Assembly (NCBI GenBank): GCA_963678675.1
Contig: OY783200.1
Location: 16,794,603-16,858,602, forward strand
Direction: 5' to 3'
Source of the DNA: Xiphydria camelus
Lineage: Eukaryota; Arthropoda; Insecta; Hymenoptera; Xiphydriidae
DNA: 64,000 nucleotides
Part shown: in pieces, positions 54,090-63,337 of the stretch
How positions within the stretch are numbered: position 1 is the first letter of the stretch
Layout: every line of letters starts with the position of its first letter
Notes under the pieces: model-generated
Database searches by the model: none
Seen by the model: the letters and a program-made list of their open reading frames with translations, nothing else
Told to the model about the DNA's origin: nothing
Position numbers and translations under genes: made by a program

Positions 54090-54836
54090 CTGATATGTCT
54101 CTACTTCCAGAGTAGAGAAAATACAACCTCCCAGAGCGAAATCCCCCAACAGTTTGTGAATTTTACACATAACGTCGATTTTTCGTCCATTCCTGCGACT
54201 TTGATTTTTTTCGATCTGGAGACGTCGGGATTTGCAAAAACAGCTGAGATTTTGCAAATTGCAATGAAATACGAGCAATCAATCTTCAATCAGTATATTA
54301 TACCTCGTCAAGCAATACCAACACAAGTCACAAATGTTCATGGGCTCAGTAGTAACGCGGGCCAATTATACCACTTCGGTGTCCCTAAGCTCAGTTTTCC
54401 ACTACCTAAGGTACAGCGGGATCTATTGGAATTTATAAAAAAAATGTGTTTATGCGACAGAAAAAAAAAAGCTATTTTGATTGCTCACAACTGCTCGTTC
54501 GATGCTCCGAGGTTAATTCGTATGATCGAAAAGGTGCAATTGATGAGGGAATTTGATGAATTAATCTCAGGGTTCTGTGATACTCTTCCATTATTAAAAA
54601 AAAAATTCGCAGGAAATAATGGAAAAGGTGCATGCACATTGACTACGTTGGCAGAGCAAGAGTTTTCAATGAATACAAGTGGTGCTCACGATGCTCTCTT
54701 TGACGTGTGTTTATTGGAATGTCTGGCACTCAAGTGTCTATCTTTACAACATTTATATGATAATTATAAAAAATTTGATGCTGAGGAAATTTCGTCTAGT
54801 CTGAAGCCACTTGAGAAATTATTTCCAAAGAAATGA
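54090..54836 (+). CDS. DEDDh 3'-5' exonuclease carried by the Kolobok-like transposon
   Basis: The frame is open from before 54000 to the TGA at 54834. Exo I is IFFDLETSGF (about 54203-54232, first Asp and Glu). Exo II is AHNCSFDAPRLIR (about 54484-54520, third Asp). Exo III is SGAHDALFDV (about 54679-54708) with the HxAxxD pattern of DnaQ/TREX-type enzymes. The string PTQVTNVHGLS between them is the usual hydrophobic segment of the fold. All five signature residues are present, so activity is possible. The nearest recollected relatives are exonucleases of the TREX or PML-C-terminal type. It may have been joined to the transposase as one protein; a stop at 53812 and the GA repeat now separate them. 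The start codon is uncertain. Confidence 0.75.
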   Translation: MICLYFQSRENTTSQSEIPQQFVNFTHNVDFSSIPATLIFFDLETSGFAKTAEILQIAMKYEQSIFNQYIIPRQAIPTQVTNVHGLSSNAGQLYHFGVPKLSFPLPKVQRDLLEFIKKMCLCDRKKKAILIAHNCSFDAPRLIRMIEKVQLMREFDELISGFCDTLPLLKKKFAGNNGKGACTLTTLAEQEFSMNTSGAHDALFDVCLLECLALKCLSLQHLYDNYKKFDAEEISSSLKPLEKLFPKK

Positions 54837-55749
54837 GACAGAGACTGGCGAAAAAATGCTGGTATTTCGCTATCAAAACTACAGAGAGTATTTACAGAAG
54901 AGATGGTGAGGAGAAAACTACTGAACTACTAAAGCAAACCAACGTTAATTAAAATAAAGAAACATTTAATTGGCATTCTGGATTTTCTAAGAGAGAAACA
55001 GATCTAACATTATTATTTATGTTTTTATCATTATTAGCGTTATTGAACTCCTTCTGTTGTTTCAAATTGATTTTGAAAAATGTAAAAAATAAATGTAATG
55101 AAAAATAAAATTTATTTCAATTTCGATTAAAAAGTTTCCCCACTTCAGAAACTACATTTATTTTTGTCTATCGCCTATTTATATCCCTATCTCTACTCTG
55201 TTGTGATTTAAACAGCGCGCCGGTGAGACACACATTCCGACGTTGTCACATTTACATCCGTAAATTTCAATTTCTTATAATTTTAATTTATTACTTCTAA
55301 TTATTACAGAAGAGACAGCACTAAATTATGGGAACGTATTCGTTGATAATTTTTCTTTCGGTTTCAATTTTTTTTTATTAAATTGTCACTATTTTTTCGG
55401 AAACTAGATAATTTTATATGATGCGTGCTTGTGCATAAATCCCGCAGCGGTCTCAGTTTTTCTCAAATTGAAAAGAATTAAAGACACATTTCGTAATTTT
55501 TTCATAATCTAATTATTTTTTAAAATATATTTCAAAGATGCTAGAGAAAAAAAAGTTTTTTACTACTTGATTAAAATTGTCAAAGTGAATTATGAGGAAT
55601 GAGGTTATAGCATATGAAAATAATGTTTTTCTTTTAAACCGTGCACATAAAAATTATTAAAAAATTCGTAACGATTGCAAATTACAACATTCATTAATAC
55701 CAATTTTTTCATAATTTTCCCACTATTTTGAGTTATCACCCCAAACTCC
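54837..55749. other. AT-rich 3' region of the Kolobok-like transposon
   Basis: There is no credible gene. AATAAA-like strings at about 54953 and 55087 may serve as polyadenylation signals for the exonuclease transcript. The last 20 bases hold the terminal inverted repeat. Confidence 0.5.
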
Positions 55750-55753
55750 TTAA

Positions 55754-56537
55754 TCAGTCCTTTACAGAGTTAAAAAAAATTAAGTTTAGACTGTGAGTTT
55801 GGTACTTTGAAAGACAGTTTAATCAGAGACCAAATTATTTCGGTGATAAATGATGCAAATTTAAAACAAAGATTACTGAGAACAGACGATTTAAACCTGG
55901 AAAAATGCGTCAAAATGTGTAAAACAAGTGAAATGGCTGAAGAGCAACTGAAAACGCTACCACAGAGTACAACGGAGAGTGTGAGAGTTATAGTAAACGA
56001 GAATACAAGAATAAAAAAGAAAATCAATCAAATACATCGCAGCAGAGGTTCAATCAGCAGAATAGAAGCAGACCAGGGGAGCACAGTCGGCACGGAAACA
56101 TGAATAAAAATCTAAACGAGACATCAAGAGAAAAACATTTTCAAAAGAAGCAAGAAGAGGAGACCTCCAGTGATAAGTGTAAAAAGTGTGGTTATAAACA
56201 CTATTATGGTCAGTGCCCAGCGTTTGGGGCTAAGTGTCATAAGTGTCAAAAGATGGGACATTTTGCGCAAATGTGTAGAAGTGATTATAATATAAGAGAG
56301 ATAAAGAACGTTGCAGTCACACCTGTTAGGTACTATTTTTATGAAAACTTTGGAAACAACAAAATGGAAGGAAACAGTAGAATTTATTGAGAGTAAGGAA
56401 TCGCTCACGTTTAAATTAGGCACAGGAGCTGGTTGCAACGTGTTGAGTCAGGAATATTTAGATAAGTTCAACATGAGAGTACAAATCAAGCCAACGAGAC
56501 AAAAATTAGCAAATTATGATGGCACAAAATTGAAGTA
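55754..56537 (+). pseudogene. Gypsy gag C-terminus, zinc knuckles and protease
   Basis: The reading GTLKDSLIRDQIISVINDAN continues the gag interrupted at 51097. CKKCGYKHYYGQC and CHKCQKMGHFAQMC (about 56178-56277) are two zinc knuckles. The protease site reads LGTGAGCNVLS instead of the family's LDTGA, so the catalytic Asp is lost. Frameshifts lie at about 55790, 56100 and 56330. Confidence 0.8.
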
Positions 56538-57590
56538 ACTGGTACAGTTAAATTGAAATGTAAAATTAGAGACAAAATCTGGGAAGTTCCATACTTTATT
56601 GTGAAAGAGGATAAAGTTCCAATAGTTGGGGAAAAAACGATTGATAAATTAGAGTTGATTTCCAAAATTAATATAATATTGGTTCACCAAAAGAGAATGT
56701 AATAAAAGAATGTGAAGAAGTATTTCAGGGTGTTGGAGAGATGAAAGATTTTGAGTACAAATTAAAATTAAAACCTGTGAGGCGACAGGAAAAAGTGTAC
56801 CATGTAGAAACATTCCAATTAAATTAATGGATACTTACGAGCTAGAATTAAAGAAAATGGAGCAAAAAGATATAATAAAAGAAATATAACTGAACCCACT
56901 GAATTTGAAAATGCAGTGGTAATCGTTAGGAAGCCAAATAACCAGTTAAAAATATGTTTGGATCCAATTTACTTGAACAGATATTTGTTAAGAGAGCATT
57001 GCAAATTACCAACTTTTGAAGAAATAGCAGCTACAGTCCAGGGAGCCAAAGTATTCAGTGTTTTAGATGCAAGTACGGCATTTTATCAGATTAAACTAAA
57101 TGAAGAATGTCAAAAATTAACTACTTTTCAAATGCCTTTCGGCATATATTGTTTTAAAAGATTACCATATGGTAAAAAGATCCATACCGAGCACTATTGG
57201 AATTTCGTAACACCCCGATTTCTAAAAATATAAAATCACCAAACGAAATCTTACTAGGTAGAAACGTGGCTGGTCTACTACCAAACACGAACAATAAGTT
57301 TGATCAAGAATCCATTGAAAAGTTAGAAGAGTTACTAATGAAAAGGCGAAATGATCAAAAAATTTATTATGATGAGAGATCAAGAACACTTCCAGAATTT
57401 GAAGAGGAAGAGAAGGTCAGAGTAAGAAATTTAGAAAAGAAAAATTTTGAAAAGACTGGAATGGTACTAGGAAAAGACAAAGACAATAGATCATATCAAG
57501 TCCTCACACACACACAAATAATGGAAGAGCTCTTACTCGTAATAGAAAATATTTAATCAAAGACTCAAATGAAAAAGAGTTTAGAATTGA
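56538..57590 (+). pseudogene. Gypsy RT fragment joined to integrase tail by deletion
   Basis: The RT N-terminal part is visible (VVIVRKPNNQLKICLDPIYL, VFSVLDASTAFYQIKLNEE, FGIYCFKRLPYG; about 56910-57175). At about 57178 it jumps to the integrase C-terminal segment (FRNTPISKNIKSPNEILLGR, then YYDERSRTLPEFEEEEKVRV). The catalytic YxDD box of RT and the integrase active site are therefore absent. The deletion junction has no obvious long repeat. Confidence 0.8.
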
Positions 57591-58530
57591 TCCCGAAGTA
57601 TGTTGCGATGATTTAAAAGCTATTGACGAGCCACAAATAAGCCCGAACGTGACTGAACTTGGAGATCAGCAAAGCGAAGAGCAATAACAGTCACCAAGTC
57701 AAGGTGAATTGCAATCCGTCAGAGACACAGGCATTAAACATCCAAACAGTCTCGATTTGGAACCATTAAAGCATCAAAGTTATATGGCGAATGGGTTGAT
57801 AAGTACTTTAAAAAATATATATTATTAGCATCATTATCATTATTGCTGAGATCCAAATTTAGAAGTCTCTAAGTAAGTTGTTAGTTCTAAATCTTAATTG
57901 TTTAAAATAAAAAAGGGAAGATGTAATGCAGGGAGTTGAGATAGAGGGCAGGCAGTGGATGGAAGATGGCGTCTGAGAGAAGTCGAGTGTAAAGGCGTGC
58001 ACTAATAAAGAGATTAATATCCACATAACTAAGCGTTACCCTTGACCAAACCCGAGTATAACATTATTGAACGGCTACCGATGAATTGAAACCGCGTGAG
58101 CAATGGCTAACCGCGAGGTCAGCCCGTGAGAATTTTCGAGAAACCGAGCACAGCTCGTACAAGATACCGAGCTCACGAGCCTCGAGCACCGAGCGGACCG
58201 ATTAAGATTAAGTGCGAACACCGATGAGAATTTCCGTGATCTTAGTCAAGAATTGAGCTAATCCTTCGAGTTATTCCGAGAGTAATAACCGAACGTTCCG
58301 AGAGCCGTTACACAAGACCGAGAAGCACTTGGAAAGAACCGAACAGAACTGGAAACGGAAGAGACGAAAAGCACACGTGACCGCGCATCGATCGATATGC
58401 GCAAGCGCGGACAGCGCACTTGACGAGGCATTGATCGACGATCGATGAGCATTGCCGCGAGGTGCTACCGCAAGACGGTCGAAACCCGAACCGGTCGAGA
58501 TAGATGAACGCGCCATTATTCAACAATAAT

Positions 58531-58789
58531 TATCATAAAAGCATACAAAGCATACATTCAATTGGCAAGACTACTACAGGGAGTCTTCAATTTATGTAAA
58601 GGAAAGCATACTTCATTTACGTTGGAAAAAATACGCTTCTCGTCGGAGAGTTTTAATTCATACTACGCGTATTTTATCATCGCTTGAAAAACCGGAGCTG
58701 ATAATTGGTGATGAATAAGTGAGTGAATTCTAATGGCGTCTTCATGAGAGGCAACATCGCGGGAAATTGATTCATCACTTTTTGTATTG
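58531..58789. other. AT-rich spacer right of the BEL element
   Basis: I see no gene. It is the pre-insertion DNA flanking the BEL target duplication on the right. A weak frame exists on neither strand. Confidence 0.4.
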
Positions 58790-59092
58790 TGAAATCATGA
58801 TAAAATGAAAATTTTATTTGAAAAAAAATGAAAAAAAAGTGAAAAAAGAGCCTCGAACCTGCGACCGCCGAGTCAGTAGACTAGCGCTTTAATCGCTCGG
58901 CCACGCAGACTATCGACTAATTTACTGTTGGGAATTGTACAAATACTACAAGCTCAACTTTAGGGATGATTTTCTCCTTTATTTTTGAGTATTGCACCCT
59001 AGGGTGGTGGTGGTGTACCCCACTAGTGGTATTCTATAAATAAGAGGAGACTCGATCAAATCGGTGACCCGCAGACCTGATCCTCTCCTTGT
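58790..59092 (-). repeat. tRNA-like dispersed repeat, copy B (complete)
   Basis: On the minus strand a body of about 180 bases (59092-58915) is followed by a tRNA-like part (58910-58849). That part has an A box (TGGCCGAGCGA) and B box (GGTCGCAGGTTCGAGGC), then T-runs and a tail shared with copy C. The 5' and 3' acceptor sequences (GTCTGCG and GAGGCTC) do not pair, so it is not a working tRNA gene. The body is also in copy A at 5967-6145. Confidence 0.65.
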
Positions 59093-59152
59093 TAGTTAAT
59101 CCCACTTTAGATTTGTCAATAATGAGAGTAAGTGAAGAAGGGGTAACTATTA

Positions 59153-59874
59153 CGAGGGTCAGTCAAAAACTAATGCCTCCTATTCTGTTCTCCTTAAACA
59201 AAGTTAGTTAAGTGAAAAATTTCAATTTGGCGCTATTCCTCAAACCTTCTTCTCCAATGCACTGCACTAGTAACTTTTGGCATCAATAGGCGACAGCACT
59301 GCAGTCGCTTGCAAAATGGCCGATATCGATATTCGTATTGGACAGCGTTCTGTCATTGAATTCTTGAATGCAGAAGGTGAGACGCCCATTCATTCATGAA
59401 AGACTGAAAAATGTGTACGGTGATGCAACAGTGGATGTCAGCACTGTTAGACGATGGGTTCGTCGCTGTAACGAAGTTGAAGGGCAAACACTGTTGGCTG
59501 ACGAAAAGCGGAACGGCTGGCAGGTGACTGCAGTGACTCCACGCAACATTCAGCGAGTCGATGACATTATTAGTGATGACCGTCAGATAACTGCAGATGA
59601 ATTGTGTCGCATTCTCTCCCTCAGTAAAGGCAGTGTGATAACGATTATTCAACAATTGGGGTACTCAAATGTTTGAGCAAAATGCTTTTTACCACATTGG
59701 AATACATGCCCTTGTTAAAAGGTGGACCAAAACTGTGGAAATGGACGGAGATTATACTGAAATGTGACAAATTAATCGTCAATGTTGTGACTTTCAACCT
59801 ATGTAAAGCATTTGAATTTCTTGGCAATTAAAAGAAGAAAAAAATAGGAGGCATTAGTTTTCGACTGAACTTCG
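59153..59874 (+). mobile_element. mariner transposon, internally deleted (722 bp)
   Basis: CGAGGGTCAGTCAAAAACTA at the left and CGAAGTTCAGTCGAAAACTA (complement of the right end) form about 30-bp terminal inverted repeats flanked by TA (59151-59152 and 59875-59876). The transposase begins at the ATG at 59316 (MADIDIRIGQRSVIEFLNAE). A frameshift leads into ERLKNVYGDATVDVSTVRRW and ITADELCRILSLSKGSVITI (helix-turn-helix region), up to about 59676. It then jumps to the extreme C-terminus, GIHALVKRWTKTVEMDGDYT. The catalytic DDD core is missing. Confidence 0.85.
59316..59766 (+). pseudogene. mariner transposase remnant
   Basis: Only the N-terminal paired helix-turn-helix DNA-binding part and the last roughly 20 residues remain, separated by a deletion at about 59680. 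One frameshift occurs near 59395. It cannot be catalytic but could in principle still bind mariner ends. Confidence 0.8.
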
Positions 59875-61345
59875 TATAATTACGATTGTGCCATATTTTC
59901 CAAATTGTCTTTCAAGAATGCGTTCCGATATTCATTGTCAGTTCTGCAACCGTAGTCATTTCGATCGAAAGCAGCGTTAACTGAGCCTTCATTAAAATAA
60001 TAACACTTTTTCCTTTTCGTGCAATAAGTAACATTTTATCCACTAAATCTTTATGCCGAACTGGAGCAGAGAAAACCTGGTCATAATTTAAGATTGGAAT
60101 TTGATACGTGCCCCGGCATTTTTACTGATAATGAGCTGCAGAAATGTAAGAATGGTCGATAATCACCCGTGCCAAAGTGGGAACACATGCTAGAAAAGCT
60201 ATCGAACTCCACCATCAAGTATGTACAGAGTTGTTCGGATTAACATTTTTCTCGCTTAATCGCTTCTATAACATCTCTAAAAGACGTGTGTGAGAGGATT
60301 TTTCAAAATTCAAAGTCGTTGAAAAGTTACGATGTTTATAGTGGCAGACGCGCCACTTGTGTTATGTATAGTCTAACTTTCAAACACGTTTTTCCCGAAA
60401 CTACATTTTGTAAATTGGTTGCCACGATATCTCAAAAACTATTGAACCGATTATGCTGAAATTTTTATGATATCTTCCGTACATCCACAGTTGTAGCCCG
60501 AACTAGAATCGTTGTTATATCTGTCATAGTTTTTGTTGTTATTAACTCAAATATTCGGAAAAAATGACAAAAATCGGAATTCAATATTCAAAACTGCACC
60601 AGGAGTGCAATTTTTTATATTTTGACTTCATTCTAATTCAGGCTGTAGCCAAAGGACTACAGATTAGAATGACCTATTATTTTTCAGTTTTAGATAAGGA
60701 GAACAATCGGAATCATGGCAACCATCAATCAACTTTTTCTTTACTTGTGTATAGTTACAGCACTATAAAGTTTATTAAAATTCGATATTTCAACGCCACA
60801 AAATTTGAAATTGTCGTTACATTGTCAATAAATATAAAGTAAAAATTTCAAGATGTTATCCTTTTCAGGTTCACCACAATAAATTCTCGAAAAAGTGGTT
60901 GAAAAGACCGATGTTATACAAGAATACCCCCTTAAGTGTGCACAGCGGGTAAATATACGCAGTGAAGTTTCCGTGAACATATAAAAGCAACAAATGAAAG
61001 ATTCCGGGATTTATTGCTATTTAACGTATCTGCAAGAGGTACATGAGATTTCTCCGCTCTATTTCGGCATAAAGATTTAGTAGATAAAATGTTACTTGTC
61101 ATACGAAAAAGAAAAAGTGTCATTATTTTAATGAACACTCAGTTAACGCTGCCTTCGATCGAAATGACTACGGTTGCAGAACTGACAATGAATATCGGAA
61201 CGAATTTTTGAAAGACAATTTGGAAAATATGGCACAATTGCAATTATACGAGGTTCAGTCGAAAACTAATGCCTCCTATTTTTTTTTCTTTTAATTGCCA
61301 AGAAATTCAAATGCTATTACATAGGTTGAAAACCACGATTATGGT
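59775..61345. repeat. large inverted repeat duplicating the mariner right end
   Basis: The arms at about 59775-60095 and 61045-61345 are complementary and imperfect. The right arm includes the mariner terminus (TTCAGTCGAAAACTAATGCC, about 61254) and the sequence just inside it (TTTTAATTGCCAAGAAATTC). So an inverted duplication happened after the mariner inserted. The 950-bp centre has no convincing gene; a 92-codon frame at 60564-60842 is AT-rich and unassigned. Confidence 0.65.
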
Positions 61346-63337
61346 AAATAATTACGAGAAGTGCATTCATTTCTTGATTTTCACTTTAATTAAAGAAAGA
61401 GGGAGAGAGGGGAAACTAATTCTAGCTTCTTTAAATTCTCCACTTTATTTCCAAAAGTAACAAATTAATCGTCAAGTTGCCAGCAGGGAACTGTACCTTT
61501 GTCCTCTCAAGAACTCTTTAAATTTTGCAGATTGGAAACAAGCCGGCGTATGTACCTGTATTATTGGAACTAGGTTAACCACTAAAGCTAAATGCTAAAT
61601 TCTAAAAAAAATTAAGGTTTATTTAAATGAAAAAAAACCTTAAGAGATCAAAGTAGATTAATTATCAAAAGACTCAAATAAAGAGTATTTCAGAGTAATC
61701 GTCTTATACCTCTCCTCTTGCTTATCAATTACAAGCTATTATAAAAAAAAAACCTATACTCAAGGCTTACTACTATTTATTTTTCACAGAATTACTAATT
61801 AAGTAAGAATAGAATAATATTACCGATTATTGACGTTACTACGTGCGCAGTCGCTATCATACCATCTGTTCAAATGTATGAACAGTTGGACATCTTAGCA
61901 GTAGGTAAGTACCCACACGGAACATATACGTATTATATACGTATATTAGATATTTGCGATAGATGTATATACGTCTACAGGATATCTGCAGAAATATTTG
62001 GGAGGTATTTTTAATATGCGAATGTCCGCTTCATGTACGTATAATATACGTATTTTATATATCCAGCAGATATATACATTACGTCCAGTAAATATACCAT
62101 GAACAAAATATATACTTTCATTGTACATTTAATGAACATTTCATAAACATGACAGAATATCTATTAAATATTCATCGATATATTTTAAACATAAATTTAA
62201 GGACGATTTTCCGCTTTCTCCACATATAGCGAACGTATTTTACATGTTTGATAGATGTATATATTACGTCTTTTAGATACTTTGTAGACGAAAAGTAGAC
62301 GAAAAAGTAGACGAAATATATATACGTATAAACATATATTAAATATAAAATAGCTATTTATTCTATATAATTAAATATCTATTAGATATCTATAAATGTG
62401 GTTTAAACGCATATTCAACAAATCATTTAATCTTTCAATCGTTCGATTTATTGTACCAAATACAGTAATGTTTTTTAAGTTTGAAACTTATAAATACTTA
62501 GAATCACATTTGTTCGTTATAATGGGTATTTTTTTCACATAATAAACTCATTATAGCTAGATAGAAACTTAGTTAGGTTACGCTTTGGCTGAATATCAAA
62601 TAAACTATTTATTAACAAGTTTTCTAGAAAACTTCTTAATATTTCTTTTTTTTTCTTTTGAACAAAATGAACACAAGTTGTCTTAACTAATTTGTAAGTA
62701 TTTGGCAAAAAATAAAGCAAAAACTAAATATTTATTTCAAAGAAATTTCTTTTCTTTTAACTTGCTACTATTTATCACGAGCTTCTTTAACAATAACTAA
62801 TTGTTACCTCATAATAGGCGTACTACGTATAACAATATATATATTGTGAGAAATAATGCTAAACTATATGGGAACTTTCTCACATTACGCTTCAAATTGA
62901 AATGAATTATTTGTTAATAAGCAATTCTTTAATACTTCTTTATATTTATTATATAGTGTTACTCTGTAAGTAAGTCTTTCTTGTACTTCTTGTTTCATAA
63001 ATCAGCCTTCATTTTTGCATGGAAGAAAAACATTTGTAAAAACTAAATAAACTAAATATTTACTTGGAAAAAATAATTTTTCCCATAATCTGCTACCGAC
63101 AATTACATTGCAATTGGTCCTAGGAATAACGATGTAACTCTTTTTCATTTCAAAAAATTGTGCCCATTCTTTTTTGGCTCCTGCAGCAATTACAATGTTA
63201 TCAATCTAAATTAAGAAGAAAAAGATGCCAGCAGAGTTGCATCGTTATTCCAAGAACTTGTCGAGTTTTATCTTAAAATAGAAATTAGCAGTAACAAAAA
63301 ATGTAGCACTATTGCTAGGCGAAAAATGATGAGGATT
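61346..63337. other. AT-rich intergenic DNA
   Basis: No gene is seen. At about 61920-62340 there are many short palindromic strings such as TATATACGTATA and AGATATATACATTACGTC, giving a loose periodic look. The rest is AT-rich without repeats I could match elsewhere in the window. This is likely the 3' intergenic region of the minus-strand gene that follows. Confidence 0.45.

Larger units (their letters stand above)
51101..55749 (+). mobile_element. TTAA-flanked Kolobok-like transposon with exonuclease gene (4.65 kb)
   Basis: GGAGTTTGGGGTG at both ends in inverted orientation is flanked by TTAA (51097-51100 and 55750-55753). Removing the block restores continuity of the gag around it, which verifies the insertion. 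It encodes a transposase of the same broad type as the Mutator/Kolobok-like copies elsewhere in this window, but very diverged, plus a DEDDh exonuclease downstream on the same strand. TTAA targets plus this transposase type fit the Kolobok superfamily. Introns with GT/AG ends are present. The 3' 900 bases are AT-rich without genes. Confidence 0.75.
50494..58063 (+). mobile_element. Ty3/Gypsy-type LTR retrotransposon, internally deleted
   Basis: LTRs of about 142 bp lie at 50494-50636 and 57922-58063 (start TGTAATACAGGGAGTTGAGA, end GAGTATAACA), differing at about six positions. Flanking TTATT (50489-50493 and 58064-58068) is a clean 5-bp duplication, present once in the other BEL LTR. A polypurine tract (AAAAAAGGGAAGA) precedes the 3' LTR. 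Inside are gag, zinc knuckles, protease, a piece of RT and the integrase tail. RT palm, RNase H and the integrase core are deleted at about 57178. A TTAA transposon interrupts gag. Confidence 0.85.
27862..58525 (-). mobile_element. BEL/Pao LTR retrotransposon inflated by nested insertions
   Basis: Two long terminal repeats begin TGTTGAATAATGGCGCG and end CATTCTCCAACA on the minus strand. They are flanked by the same 5-bp duplication ATAAT (27857-27861 and 58526-58530), showing one insertion event. Between them, on the minus strand, are gag (zinc knuckles), protease, RT with YVDD, and integrase in the BEL/Pao order. Removing recognised insertions leaves an element of the usual size for the family. 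All coding parts carry frameshifts, so it is dead. At least seven separate elements are nested in it; each is annotated on its own. Confidence 0.85.
49899..58525 (-). repeat. BEL 5' LTR, interrupted twice
   Basis: LTR parts are 49899-49957, 50341-50493 and about 58069-58525. The intervening blocks are a TA-flanked MITE and a complete Gypsy element. The intact arrangement at each break is visible in the other LTR (27915-27925 and 28060-28070), confirming both insertions. Confidence 0.85.

Noticed and set aside
60564..60842. 92-codon ORF in the centre of the right inverted repeat
   Set aside because: AT-rich composition and no recognisable motif; likely chance.
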